Shown one piece after another: positions 32,429 through 41,322 of a stretch of DNA of 64,000 nucleotides. The translations under genes were made by a program, and so were the position numbers. Under the pieces are notes generated by a model. That model was not told the origin of the DNA and did not search any database. It worked only from the letters and a program-made list of their open reading frames with translations. Position 1 is the stretch's first letter; every line of letters starts with the position of its first letter. Source of the stretch: Desmonostoc muscorum FACHB-395 (GTDB taxonomy: Bacteria > Cyanobacteriota > Cyanobacteriia > Cyanobacteriales > Nostocaceae); contig NZ_JACJSF010000018.1 in the NCBI RefSeq assembly GCF_014698035.1, forward strand, positions 1 to 64,000, written 5' to 3'.

Positions 32429-33919
32429 ATGCGAGTTCAAATAACTGTAGTTGCGATCGCAGTAATGTTAGTGGGTGGTAAAAATCCAGAGGCCCTTGCA
32501 GACTTGCAACCATCTACTCAAGATGGGGCTAGTGGGATTGTGACACCAGAAGCTACGATCCAGATAGAGGGAGAGTATGCCAAATATGGTGATTATATAG
32601 GAGTTAGTTTAGGAGATAGCCAGACGCTGGAAATTTCCCAAAAAATTGTCAAAAATATCCAGATTCGTTTTATTAATGACAAAGGTCTGCCAATCAAAGG
32701 GCGAACTCAAAAAGATTTTATCATTGGTTTGCTGAGACTCAAACCAGGTCAGCTATTCCGTGAAGATTTACTTCAAGCAGACTTACAACGATTGAGGAGA
32801 TTAGAGTCATTTAATCAAGTCAATGTCTACTCTAAAGAAGATGGTTCCAGTGTTAATATCCTTTATGCAATCAAAGAGCGTAGCTTCCCTTCTCTTATCT
32901 TAGGAGGCGGTAATAACGATGACGTTGGGCTATACGGTCGGGTGGGTTATAAAGATGAAAATGTTAGTGGTCTGAACGATAAATTAGATACAGTTTTGCA
33001 GTTCAGCACTAAAGATGTCCAATTTGATGGTCAATTTACTAGTCGTTATCGTTCAGAAGAACCAAACCGCTTAGGCTATAGTGTTAGAGGTTTTCGTAAT
33101 CGCAATACATCGGGAACCTTCAACGAAGATATCAGATTGGCTAACGGTGACAAAGTGCGAGAAGGAAGGTTTGGTGGTTCCGTGGCACTTTTACGAGCTT
33201 TTGATGAATGGGATACATCTGTGGCGCTCAACTATACCAGAATTAGCCTACGCGATGGAGAATATAACGTTGTCCAGGTCGATAGATTAGTGAGTCCTCT
33301 ATCTGTGAGCGGTACTGGAATTGATGACTTATTTACAGTATCATTTGCTGTATCCAGAGATCAACGCGATCGCCGAGACAATCCGACTCAAGGCTCAATC
33401 CTCACCTTTAGCACAGAACAAGCGATTCCCATTGGACTGGGGAATATTTCCAGCAACCGCTTACGGGGAGACTATATTCAGTATTTCCCAGTTAGTTGGA
33501 TAGGTAATGGTAAACCAACTGATAATCCAGAAATGTTGGCGATTAATTTACAAATTGGTACAACTATTGGAGACTTCCCACCAGCCGATGCTTTTAATAT
33601 TGGTGGAATAGATTCTGTCAGAGGTTACGGTTATGGTAAAGTTGCCAGTGGTCGGAGTTATGGTTTAGCTTCCGTAGAATATCGTTTCCCAATTTTCCAG
33701 TCAGTAGGGGGAGTTGTCTTTACTGACTTCGCCTCAGATTTCGGGTCTAGCGAAACCGTGTTAGGAGAACCAGGAGTCTTACGAGACAAACCTGGAAGTG
33801 GCTTTGGTTACGGCTTAGGATTGCGCTTGAACTCACCTTTTGGGTTAATTCGAGGCGACTTAGGAATTAGCGACCAAGGAGAAGTTAGATTTGAAGTTAC
33901 TACAGGTCAGCGATTTTAA
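32429..33919 (+). CDS. Omp85/BamA-TamA family outer-membrane protein with one POTRA
   Basis: A 496-residue protein. A short N-terminal signal-like segment is followed by a single POTRA domain (about residues 70-150: IQIRFINDKGLPI, LLRLKPGQLFREDLLQADLQ, RRLESFNQVNVYSKED). The remaining 340 residues form a 16-stranded-barrel pattern of alternating aromatic strands. FNIGGIDSVRGYGYG near 390 is the conserved lid loop (RGY/F motif), and the chain ends in VTTGQRF, with a terminal phenylalanine typical of outer-membrane proteins. Such proteins insert or export proteins in the outer membrane. With only one POTRA it resembles two-partner or patatin-type relatives more than BamA. The substrate is unknown. 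Confidence 0.85.
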   Translation: MRVQITVVAIAVMLVGGKNPEALADLQPSTQDGASGIVTPEATIQIEGEYAKYGDYIGVSLGDSQTLEISQKIVKNIQIRFINDKGLPIKGRTQKDFIIGLLRLKPGQLFREDLLQADLQRLRRLESFNQVNVYSKEDGSSVNILYAIKERSFPSLILGGGNNDDVGLYGRVGYKDENVSGLNDKLDTVLQFSTKDVQFDGQFTSRYRSEEPNRLGYSVRGFRNRNTSGTFNEDIRLANGDKVREGRFGGSVALLRAFDEWDTSVALNYTRISLRDGEYNVVQVDRLVSPLSVSGTGIDDLFTVSFAVSRDQRDRRDNPTQGSILTFSTEQAIPIGLGNISSNRLRGDYIQYFPVSWIGNGKPTDNPEMLAINLQIGTTIGDFPPADAFNIGGIDSVRGYGYGKVASGRSYGLASVEYRFPIFQSVGGVVFTDFASDFGSSETVLGEPGVLRDKPGSGFGYGLGLRLNSPFGLIRGDLGISDQGEVRFEVTTGQRF

Positions 33920-34084
33920 ATAATTAAACTATATCACTGCTCTCAATACGGCTCGGTTAAGGTTTTTTGATAGTGCGATAAATCATCATAAAGACGCGAT
34001 GAATCGCCGTCTCTACAATAATCAGATTACTGATGTGAATAGGCAAATAGTCTGGAACCAAGAATATATATTGCCAAGCTGAAC

Positions 34085-35107
34085 ATGAAAAACTTGCAAG
34101 TTGTGGAGAAAGAGTTTTCATCTCTCCCGATTATTGATATTAGCGCCTTAGTTTCTGGAACAGGAAATCTCTATTCCGTCGCATCTCAGATTCAGCAAGC
34201 GTGTCGAGAATCGGGTTTTTTCTATATTATCGGACATGGTGTAGACGAAAATTTGCAGCAGCGACTCGAAGAACTCAGCCGCCACTTTTTCGCCCAGGAT
34301 TTGGAAACTAAACTTAAAATTCGTATGGCTTTGGCAGGTATTGCATGGCGAGGTTATTTCCCCGTTGGTGGCGAACTGACATCCGGTAAACCCGACTTGA
34401 AAGAAGGTATTTACTTTGGTGCTGAACTCCCAGACGAACACCCACTAGTGCAAGCTGGTACTCCTATGCATGGTTCAAACCTCTTCCCCGCCAACATTCC
34501 CCAATTTGCCGAAACAGTGCTTGAATATATGGAAGCGATGACAAACTTGGGACACATTCTCATGACTGGTATAGCCCTAAGTTTGGGATTAGAAGAATCT
34601 TACTTTGCTGACCGTTATACTTCAGATCCTTTAGTGTTGTTTCGCATCTTTAACTATCCCCCTAATTTATCACCGTCAGATGGTAATCCGATATGGGGCG
34701 TTGGCGAACATACTGATTATGGTGTTTTAACCATTCTCAAACAGGACGACTCAGGCGGATTACAAGTTAAATCCAAATCAGGTTGGGTTGCTGCGCCTCC
34801 CATTCCCGGTTCCTTTGTCTGTAACATCGGCGATATGCTAGACAAAATGACGGGAGGTTTCTATCGTTCTACACCTCATCGTGTACAAAACCAGTCCCCA
34901 AATCATCGCCTTTCGTTCCCCTTCTTTTTCGATCCCAATTTCGATGTAGAAGTGAAGCCAATTGAATTAGATAATATAGTAGCGAATGACAATATAAGCG
35001 ATCGCTGGGATAACGCTAACATTCATGATTTTCGCGGAACTTATGGTGATTACGTGTTGAATAAGGTGTCTAAGGTTTTTCCAGAATTGCGGCGAACAGT
35101 ATTATAG
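34085..35107 (+). CDS. 2-oxoglutarate/Fe(II)-dependent dioxygenase (isopenicillin N synthase-like)
   Basis: A 340-residue enzyme with an N-terminal DIOX_N region (LPIIDISALVSGTG, ACRESGFFYIIGHGVDENLQ) and a jelly-roll core. The iron-binding triad is H209 and D211 in GEHTDYGVLTIL, plus the histidine in STPHRVQNQ near 265. The arginine in HRLSFPFFF binds 2-oxoglutarate. Family members hydroxylate or desaturate small molecules. In cyanobacteria the substrate is usually unknown. The gene stands alone between the Omp85 gene and the CRISPR leader. Confidence 0.9.
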   Translation: MKNLQVVEKEFSSLPIIDISALVSGTGNLYSVASQIQQACRESGFFYIIGHGVDENLQQRLEELSRHFFAQDLETKLKIRMALAGIAWRGYFPVGGELTSGKPDLKEGIYFGAELPDEHPLVQAGTPMHGSNLFPANIPQFAETVLEYMEAMTNLGHILMTGIALSLGLEESYFADRYTSDPLVLFRIFNYPPNLSPSDGNPIWGVGEHTDYGVLTILKQDDSGGLQVKSKSGWVAAPPIPGSFVCNIGDMLDKMTGGFYRSTPHRVQNQSPNHRLSFPFFFDPNFDVEVKPIELDNIVANDNISDRWDNANIHDFRGTYGDYVLNKVSKVFPELRRTVL

Positions 35108-35417
35108 GGTTTTAAGTCAGTTTTTCTTTGCTGAGTCACCTTTTCGTTAGTTTCCTGTATGTCAAATGCGCGGAAGGGTAGGTGTACAAATTTCACAGTC
35201 ACCAAAAAGTGCTTCTATCTCAACACCAGCAAGCATTTCACCTCACTAATCACCTTATTCCCATCCGCGCAATCTCTGAAATGCTTGCTAGAAATGGGTT
35301 TCAGCTTTCAATCTGTCCCGGCACTCTTTCCAAACGAATTCTCTAATGCTATGATTGCTCTTGAACCGCGCAACCGCACCTTGAAAACTAAATATAGCTT
35401 GGACTTCAGGCTCCCGC
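35108..35417 (+). promoter_or_regulatory. Probable CRISPR leader region
   Basis: This 310-base interval precedes the first repeat. Because the repeat ends in ATTGAAAC (the usual 5' tag) and the degenerate repeat is at the far end, transcription is expected from here. No promoter boxes are assigned. A 104-codon frame (35159-35473) runs into the first repeat and spacer and is not a gene. Confidence 0.45.
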
Positions 35418-36102
35418 ATTGCAATTCATCAAAATCCCTATTAGGGATTGAAACCCTAAGCTTGATTGATTAGGGGTTTTTTTAAACATTGCAATTCATC
35501 AAAATCCCTATTAGGGATTGAAACATATCTATAGTAACCTTTATACAGAAAGAGGTAAAAATTGCAATTCATCAAAATCCCTATTAGGGATTGAAACAAG
35601 GTTCAATCGGGATAGTGAGCATATTCTTTCGAATTGCAATTCATCAAAATCCCTATTAGGGATTGAAACTACAGTATTCTTGATTGTGATTTAGGGATTG
35701 ATGAAAATTGCAATTCATCAAAATCCCTATTAGGGATTGAAACGAGAAAGCTGCGCTCAAAGCTGCTGAAGGTTATGATTGCAATTCATCAAAATCCCTA
35801 TTAGGGATTGAAACGACATGAGTATCCCTGCTGAAATCAGGCAGCAAATTGCAATTCATCAAAATCCCTATTAGGGATTGAAACTAGATAGCGCCACATG
35901 GAGGCAAGTTTACAGTTTAATTGCAATTCATCAAAATCCCTATTAGGGATTGAAACAATTAAGTGCCCTATTCTTCCGCAATTATCAATATAATTGCAAT
36001 TCATCAAAATCCCTATTAGGGATTGAAACGCGCCGATTAGAAGCTGATATTAGGGCGGGGTTACAATTGCAATTCATCAAAATCCCTATTAGGGATTAAA
36101 AC
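35418..36102 (+). CRISPR. CRISPR array, ten 37-base repeats and nine spacers
   Basis: The repeat begins ATTGCAATTCATCAAAATCC and ends CTATTAGGGATTGAAAC. Repeats start at 35418, 35488, 35561, 35633, 35707, 35778, 35848, 35920, 35993 and 36066. Spacers are 33-37 bases. The first nine repeats are identical. The tenth has one G to A change at 36098, marking the leader-distal end. Repeats of this type accompany type I-D or III systems in cyanobacteria. No cas gene lies in the window, so processing must rely on Cas proteins encoded elsewhere. TTGCAAT at 36119 and ATTGAAAC at 36137-36144 may be a decayed eleventh repeat. Confidence 0.97.
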
Positions 36103-36325
36103 TAGCTGTTTCTACTTTTTGCAATATCTTACGTTCTATATTGAAACCCAAAAATTGCTGCTAATACTGGGGAGAGAAGCAAAAATGTATGAGTCAATGG
36201 GTTTATAATTGGAAACTGTGACTCAGCGAGAAGTTTGGATCTAAGGAATTCCTGGCTCAAATCTCCTTCCAAGGGGAGATGCCAAAGGCGAACGGTGACA
36301 ACTCATAATTGGAGCGAGGCGACTG

Positions 36326-36874
36326 GTGAGCAGTTTATTACAAGGAGTTAACCTGTACTTAATTGGCATGATGGGCGTTGGTAAGACGACAGTAGGGCCC
36401 TTACTAGCAAAACATCTGGGTTATGGGTTTTTGGATCTTGATGGTGTCATTGCCAAAGCAACAGATAAATCTATCAATCAGTTATTTGCAGAAGAAGGTG
36501 AAGCAGGGTTTCGCCAAATAGAAAGTGACGTGCTTTCGCAAGTTTGTGCTTTTACAAAATTGACTATAGCAACCGGTGGGGGGATTGTATTACGGCGAGA
36601 AAACTGGGGTTACTTGCACCACGGTTTGATCGTGTGGCTAGATGTGCCAGTTGAACTCATTTACAGCCGTTTAGCTGAAGATACCACTAGACCACTCTTG
36701 CAAGATGCTGACCTCAAGGGTAAATTGCGATCGCTCCTCGAACAACGAACACCACTTTACTCTCAAGCCGATTTGCACATCAGCGTGCAAGAGGGAGATA
36801 CGCCTGAAGACATTGCCAAGCGAATACTTGAGGCAATTCCTGGCGTACTAAAAAAAACTGTTTCTCATGAATAG
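36326..36874 (+). CDS. aroK: Shikimate kinase
   Basis: Shikimate kinase phosphorylates shikimate with ATP on the way to chorismate and aromatic amino acids. The 182-residue protein has the P-loop GMMGVGKTT at 14-22, the FLDLDGVI segment for shikimate and Mg binding near 35, ATGGGIVLR near 82-90, and the lid arginine in DTTRPLLQ near 131. The start is GTG at 36326; no ATG is suitably placed. Its last 150 bases are partly duplicated after xisI (37632-37723), so the 3' end of this gene seems to have been rebuilt or copied when the xisHI pair arrived. Confidence 0.93.
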   Translation: MSSLLQGVNLYLIGMMGVGKTTVGPLLAKHLGYGFLDLDGVIAKATDKSINQLFAEEGEAGFRQIESDVLSQVCAFTKLTIATGGGIVLRRENWGYLHHGLIVWLDVPVELIYSRLAEDTTRPLLQDADLKGKLRSLLEQRTPLYSQADLHISVQEGDTPEDIAKRILEAIPGVLKKTVSHE

Positions 36875-36891
36875 GGAATATTAATCTAACT

Positions 36892-37308
36892 GTGTCTGCA
36901 AAAGATATTTTTCATGAATCAGTTAAAAAAGCTTTGCAAAAAGAACAATGGAGGATTACGAGCGATCCATTAAAATTTAAATTTGGGGAAGTCAATTTCC
37001 AAATTGATTTAGGCGTAGAGAGAATAATTGCCGCAGAAAAAGGAAATGAAAAAATAGCAATTGAAATCAAAAGCTTTTTAAACCCCTCGGCAATTACAGA
37101 TTTTTACTCTGCTTTGGGACAATTTCTTAGTTACCGTCTAGCATTAGCAGGATATGAACCAGAGCGAGTCTTATACTTAGCAGTTCCATTGGATACGTAC
37201 AAAACATTTTTTCAACTGGAGTTTACTCAAACTGCGATCAAACAGTATCAGGTGCTATTAGTTGTTTACAATCCAGTAAATGAGGTGATTGTAGAGTGGA
37301 TAAACTAG
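36892..37308 (+). CDS. xisH: XisH family protein
   Basis: XisH proteins were first described as factors needed for excision of the fdxN element during heterocyst differentiation in Anabaena, and paralogues are scattered in cyanobacterial genomes. This 138-residue copy starts at GTG 36892. It has a restriction-endonuclease-like core: D39 in FQIDLGVERIIAAEK, and E58/K60 in IAIEIKSF, the PD-(D/E)xK pattern. The gene overlaps xisI by 13 bases. It sits between aroK and an aroK fragment, which suggests that the pair is itself mobile. There is no fdxN element here. Confidence 0.93.
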   Translation: MSAKDIFHESVKKALQKEQWRITSDPLKFKFGEVNFQIDLGVERIIAAEKGNEKIAIEIKSFLNPSAITDFYSALGQFLSYRLALAGYEPERVLYLAVPLDTYKTFFQLEFTQTAIKQYQVLLVVYNPVNEVIVEWIN

Positions 37309-37631
37309 CAAAATATCAAGAATATGTTAAAACATTGTTGACGAACTATGCCAGTGATGATGTCTCGGATAATGATGTCGAAGTCCAACTGATTTTAGAC
37401 ACAGAACGCAATCATTATCAATGGATGAATATAGGTTGGCAAGGATTTAATCGTATTTATCGATGCGTGATCCATTTTGATATTAAAGACGGCAAAATCT
37501 GGCTGCAACAGAATTTAACCGATCGCAATCCAGCAGAGGAATTAGTGATGATGGGAGTACCACGAGAGGATATTGTCTTGGGTTTGCAAGCTCCATACAA
37601 GCGTCAGTATACAGATTATGGCGTAGCGTAA
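37296..37631 (+). CDS. xisI: XisI family protein
   Basis: This 111-residue protein starts at GTG 37296 inside the end of xisH and is its usual partner. Typical features are MDKLAKYQEYVKTLL, DTERNHYQWMNIGWQG, RCVIHFDIKDGKIWLQQN and the C-terminal MGVPREDIVLGLQAPYKR. XisI is thought to act with XisH in controlling site-specific excision, and as a pair they may be a nuclease/antidote module; the latter is inference. The stop is followed directly by the duplicated aroK segment. Confidence 0.93.
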   Translation: MDKLAKYQEYVKTLLTNYASDDVSDNDVEVQLILDTERNHYQWMNIGWQGFNRIYRCVIHFDIKDGKIWLQQNLTDRNPAEELVMMGVPREDIVLGLQAPYKRQYTDYGVA

Positions 37632-37723
37632 TGCGATCGCTCCTCGAACAACGAACATCGCTTTACTCTCAGCGAATACTTGAAGCAATTCCTAACGTTC
37701 TCAAAACACAAGTTTCTCATTAG
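37632..37723 (+). pseudogene. Duplicated, internally deleted copy of the aroK 3' end
   Basis: Bases 37633-37670 repeat 36728-36765 of aroK (GCGATCGCTCCTCGAACAAC and on) with only two or three changes. Bases 37671-37723 then repeat 36818-36874 (AGCGAATACTTGA-GCAATTCCT, ending GTTTCTCAT). About 52 bases in between are missing. The copy brackets xisHI on the right while the real aroK end brackets it on the left. Confidence 0.8.
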
Positions 37724-37734
37724 GAAAACTCAAA

Positions 37735-38343
37735 TTACCAAATTTTGGTCATTCGTAGAATAAACCCTGGTAATTCTGGATTACCCGTAACTGCTTCGGG
37801 ATTATCCAAAATTTCAACTTCTCGATTCGGACGGTAAATGTAGACTTTTCGATTCTGCCGATCAATTAACCAGCCTAGTGATGTACCGTTATCGATGTAC
37901 TCCTGCATTTTCTCTTGTAATTTGATCAGGCGATCACTAGAGGAACGTAGTTCAATTACAAAATCAGGACAAATTGGCGCAAATGAAGCTTTTTGTGCAT
38001 CTGTTAAAGCATTCCAGCGCTCCAGTTCAATCCAAGAAGCATCAGGGGAACGCATCGCTCCATTGGGTAGTGTAAAACCTGCACTGGAGTCAAAGCCTAT
38101 GCCACTGCCATCTTGTTCTGTCCAATACCCAAGCTGTGCAGCAATGTTAAAGTTACGGTTGCCCGTATCTGAAAAAGCTGGTGGCATAATGATGACTTCC
38201 CCATTAGCAGTGCGCTCGATTCGCAAATCTCCATTGGCTTGGCAGAATTCATAGAACTGCTCATTTGTCATCTGCACAAGTGAGGGGAAATTTACCGTTA
38301 GGGGTGTGCTTTCAGTTTGAATTAGCAGCGTGGTCATTTTCAT
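37735..38343 (-). CDS. Uma2 family (DUF820) endonuclease-like protein
   Basis: A 202-residue member of the Uma2/DUF820 family, which is greatly expanded in cyanobacteria and has a restriction-endonuclease fold. Conserved elements are MTNEQFYEFCQANGDLRIER, PDASWIELERW near 120, and the catalytic-like strand ICPDFVIELRSSSD near 145-158, followed by QEYIDNGTSLGWLID. Most family members have no known cellular role; some may act in transposition or repair. Two further Uma2 genes lie in this window, one of them frameshifted. The gene is convergent with xisHI. Confidence 0.92.
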   Translation of the reverse strand: MKMTTLLIQTESTPLTVNFPSLVQMTNEQFYEFCQANGDLRIERTANGEVIIMPPAFSDTGNRNFNIAAQLGYWTEQDGSGIGFDSSAGFTLPNGAMRSPDASWIELERWNALTDAQKASFAPICPDFVIELRSSSDRLIKLQEKMQEYIDNGTSLGWLIDRQNRKVYIYRPNREVEILDNPEAVTGNPELPGFILRMTKIW

Positions 38344-38514
38344 TCCCTAGCTTCAGCCGAATGATTTCAATTCTAGAGGTTTGAAGGAGCGATCGCTTGA
38401 TTATTGTGTCAGGCAATGTGGGAATAGTTAATTTGTAGAGTGAGACATTGTTACAGGTTACAAAGTCTTCTACACTGACTGAAATAGGTTTTAACTCTCT
38501 CTGTTAGGCTCCTC

Positions 38515-39411
38515 ATGACGGACAACGATTCTGAATACATCAGACAAACTGAAGCCACTCGTGTACGTGTACTCAGTGAAGCACTACCTTATATTCAACA
38601 ATTTGCCGGTCGCACTGTTGTTGTCAAATATGGTGGCGCAGCAATGAAAGATAGCGCACTCAAAGACAAAGTTATCCGCGACATTGTATTTTTATCTTGC
38701 GTGGGCTTACGTCCAATAGTAGTACACGGCGGTGGCCCAGAAATTAACAGTTGGTTAGATAAGCTGGGAATCGAACCACAATTTAAGAATGGTCTGCGAG
38801 TCACTGATGCCGCCACAATGGATGTGGTGGAAATGGTTTTAGTTGGTCGAGTTAATAAAGAAATTGTCGCCCTAATTAACCAAGCTGGTGGATTGGCTGT
38901 GGGACTTTGCGGTAAAGACGGTAATCTATTTACAGCCCGTCCCCAAGGTCAAGAAGACATCGGTTTTGTGGGGGAAGTCAGCAATGTTAATATCAAAATT
39001 TTGGACACCCTCGCTAGCAATGGCTATATTCCGGTAGTGTCTAGCGTCGCCGCAGACGAGACAGGGCAAGCTTATAATATTAACGCCGATACTGTAGCTG
39101 GAGAAATCGCTGCGGCACTAGGAGCAGAAAAGTTAATTTTACTGACCGACACCAGTGGAATTTTAAAAGATTACAAAGACCAATCTACCTTGATTCCGAA
39201 AGTAGATATCCGCGAAGCCCGCGAGTTAATTGTCAATGGGATAGTTACCGGTGGGATGATTCCCAAAGTTAATTGTTGTGTGCGATCGCTTGCTCAAGGA
39301 GTTCGTGCTGCACACATCATCGATGGTCGCATTCCCCACGCCCTTTTACTAGAAATCTTTACTGATGTTGGGATTGGGACGATGATTCTCGGTTCGCAAT
39401 TTACCTCTTGA
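38515..39411 (+). CDS. argB: Acetylglutamate kinase
   Basis: ArgB phosphorylates N-acetyl-L-glutamate, the controlled step of arginine synthesis; in cyanobacteria it is activated by PII under nitrogen excess and feeds cyanophycin. The 298-residue protein shows [11 protein letters not shown] near 36-46 (phosphate-binding), [13 protein letters not shown] near 69-81, LCGKDGNLF near 130, [22 protein letters not shown] near 192-213, and [10 protein letters not shown] near 243. The N-terminal helix before residue 30 is the arginine-sensing extension typical of hexameric, feedback-inhibited forms. The gene is monocistronic and followed by a dispersed repeat. Confidence 0.97.
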   Translation: MTDNDSEYIRQTEATRVRVLSEALPYIQQFAGRTVVVKYGGAAMKDSALKDKVIRDIVFLSCVGLRPIVVHGGGPEINSWLDKLGIEPQFKNGLRVTDAATMDVVEMVLVGRVNKEIVALINQAGGLAVGLCGKDGNLFTARPQGQEDIGFVGEVSNVNIKILDTLASNGYIPVVSSVAADETGQAYNINADTVAGEIAAALGAEKLILLTDTSGILKDYKDQSTLIPKVDIREARELIVNGIVTGGMIPKVNCCVRSLAQGVRAAHIIDGRIPHALLLEIFTDVGIGTMILGSQFTS

Positions 39412-39450
39412 TGCTTATGGGGCATCGGGGATTGGGCATTGGGAATTGAG

Positions 39451-39526
39451 AAGAGGACAAGGGGACAAGGAGAATTGGGGACAAGGGGAAAGACTTGTTT
39501 CAAGTTCTCTCTCACTTCTTGTCCCC
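39451..39526 (+). repeat. Dispersed G/C-skewed repeat, copy A
   Basis: First of five copies of an approximately 80-base unit: a GGGGACAAGGAGAATTGGGG arm, the core AAAGACTTGTTTCAAGTTCT, then CTTGTCCCC in the opposite sense. It lies downstream of argB and is followed by pyrimidine-rich simple sequence to about 39560. No gene lies in the 318-base gap. Confidence 0.75.
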
Positions 39527-39729
39527 TGCTCCCTGCTCCCCCTGCCTCCCCTGCCCTCTATATTTTGCTCACCTGCATTTGATACCAGAGTTTTTAATTA
39601 GAAAATAGTCGCAGCTACTTAGTTAAAATTTTAGAAGTTTATCCACTTCAGATTGTCAGCCTTTGAAAAGATTCCAAAAAGATTGCTGGTGTTGGCAAAA
39701 TTAAAATAGTGCTAATTTTTGTATAAGAC

Positions 39730-40272
39730 GTGAGTGCAGAAAGTTTAGAAATTGCTAAAACCTTCTACCAGACTGGGAAAATTGCCTTTGAAAATGGGCG
39801 ATACCGCGAAGCTGTAGAAAATTTAGAAAAGGCCAGCGCCCTGTTAGCTCGTAATTCTCGCTTTGGGGGTGAAGTAGAAATTTGTCTGGTGACAGCTTAT
39901 GAAGCGGCTGGACGCACGGATGAGGCGATCGCTCTTTGCGAAAGACTCAAACGCCATCCCTATATTGAAATCAGCAAACAAGCGCGACAGATGGTTTACA
40001 TCTTAAAAGCACCAAAGCTGAAAAGACCTAGTGAATGGATGACCCAAATCCCCGATTTGGGCACAGTACAAGAGAATGAACTCAAAATTTCTGTAGCTGC
40101 TAAACCCACTAAATCTTCTGTGCCGCAGAAGCCAAAACCTACAGAGCCAGAATTTGTTGACCTCAGCCAGGTCAATACCAGAGATAATCGCTTTATCTGG
40201 GTGGCGCTAATTGCCATTGGTTTAACCATCTCGTACTTGGTTTGGTTGAATTTTTCAGGAACCCCTGGCTGA
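39730..40272 (+). CDS. TPR-like protein with C-terminal membrane anchor
   Basis: A 180-residue protein starting at GTG 39730. Residues about 5-95 form two or three tetratricopeptide-type helical pairs (AKTFYQTGKIAFENGRYREA, AYEAAGRTDEAIALCERLKR). A proline/lysine-rich linker follows, and residues 155-173 are one membrane helix (FIWVALIAIGLTISYLVWL), so the protein is tail-anchored with the repeats in the cytoplasm. It is 26 bases upstream of the DUF3153 lipoprotein gene, on the same strand, and likely forms an operon with it. Confidence 0.8.
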   Translation: MSAESLEIAKTFYQTGKIAFENGRYREAVENLEKASALLARNSRFGGEVEICLVTAYEAAGRTDEAIALCERLKRHPYIEISKQARQMVYILKAPKLKRPSEWMTQIPDLGTVQENELKISVAAKPTKSSVPQKPKPTEPEFVDLSQVNTRDNRFIWVALIAIGLTISYLVWLNFSGTPG

Positions 40273-40298
40273 TACTATGTTGACTTTTGGGGAGATTT

Positions 40299-41195
40299 AT
40301 GGTTTCAACTTCTTCAATTTTCGGAAAGATTTTGTTGTGGTTAATCAGACCATTTAGTTTTGTATTGACACTGAATGGTCGAAATCGAATGAACCGCGTC
40401 TTTCCGATGCGAAATCCTATTTTGTGGCTAGTGCTGTTAACATCCCTGTTACTGACTGGCTGTGTTAAGTACGATGTAGGGCTTAACTTTGATAATTCAA
40501 ATAGTGGTGAATTCGTACAGCATATTAAGTTGGGAGAGCGGCTAACCAGCTTTAGTGGCGATTCTGTATACGAATGGTTGAATAGCATAGAACGCCGCAC
40601 CCGTCAACTAGAAGGTAAAACGCAGCGAGTTTCCCAAGAAGAAATCATCGTTACAATTCCTTTTAGTAGTGGTAGCGAATTGCAAGAGAAGTTCAACGAA
40701 TTTTTTAATTCCCGTACAAATCAATCCTCTGAGGCTGTGCAGAGCAAATCTGACTCAGAACTGCCAAAGATTGAATCAAACGTCCTCTTGGAGCAGAATT
40801 ATTTTTTACTTTTAGTCCGAAATCGGTTGATTTATGATTTGGATTTGCGATCGCTTGCTCTAATTGCCAGCAAAGGTAATGTTCTCGCTAATGCTGGTTC
40901 AATTCTCGACTTGGAATTTAGCTTGAAAACTCCTTGGGGAGCCAAAAACATTCAATTAACTGACACTGCCGAAACTGCCATTGAGCCAGAAAAAAATGGC
41001 AATCAACTAGTGTGGAAACTCCAGCCTGGTCAACTCAACCACATAGAAGCGGTTTTCTGGCTTCCTAGTCCCCTTGGTATTGGTGCGTTGTTAATTATCC
41101 TATTTGTCTGGGGAGGATTGTACTTAAGATACAATTTCATGCCAGATCCCAGAATTCAGTTGCTTCCCAAAGCAGCAGCTACCCAGGAGCAGTAG
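40299..41195 (+). CDS. DUF3153 family lipoprotein
   Basis: I choose ATG 40299, preceded by GGGGAG, rather than a TTG at 40287. A later ATG at 40389 (MNRVFPMRNPILWLVLL) would give a shorter signal peptide. A lipobox LLTGC follows the signal helix, so the mature protein should be lipid-anchored, facing the periplasm or thylakoid lumen. The sequence VKYDVGLNFDNSNSGEFVQH and the later IVTIPFSSGSELQEKFNEFF are typical of DUF3153. A second membrane helix near the C-terminus (GIGALLIILFVWGGLYL) anchors the other end. Function is unknown. Confidence 0.85.
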   Translation: MVSTSSIFGKILLWLIRPFSFVLTLNGRNRMNRVFPMRNPILWLVLLTSLLLTGCVKYDVGLNFDNSNSGEFVQHIKLGERLTSFSGDSVYEWLNSIERRTRQLEGKTQRVSQEEIIVTIPFSSGSELQEKFNEFFNSRTNQSSEAVQSKSDSELPKIESNVLLEQNYFLLLVRNRLIYDLDLRSLALIASKGNVLANAGSILDLEFSLKTPWGAKNIQLTDTAETAIEPEKNGNQLVWKLQPGQLNHIEAVFWLPSPLGIGALLIILFVWGGLYLRYNFMPDPRIQLLPKAAATQEQ

Positions 41196-41242
41196 ACTAT
41201 TCATCTATTGAGGGACTTGGGAATTGGGAATTGGGAATTGGG

Positions 41243-41322
41243 AAGAGGACTTGGGGACAAGGAGAATTGGGGACAAGGGGAAAGACTTGTTTCAAGTTCT
41301 CACCTCTTGTCCCCTTGTCCCC
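41243..41322 (+). repeat. Dispersed G/C-skewed repeat, copy B (forms the HxlR C-terminus)
   Basis: Same unit and orientation as copy A, preceded by a tandem GGGAATTGGGAATT tract (from about 41219). The minus-strand HxlR gene runs into it and stops at 41300-41302, so part of that protein's C-terminus is encoded by repeat DNA. Confidence 0.8.

Noticed and set aside
35159..35473. 104-codon frame at the CRISPR leader
   Set aside because: It runs into the first repeat and spacer, so it is incidental.
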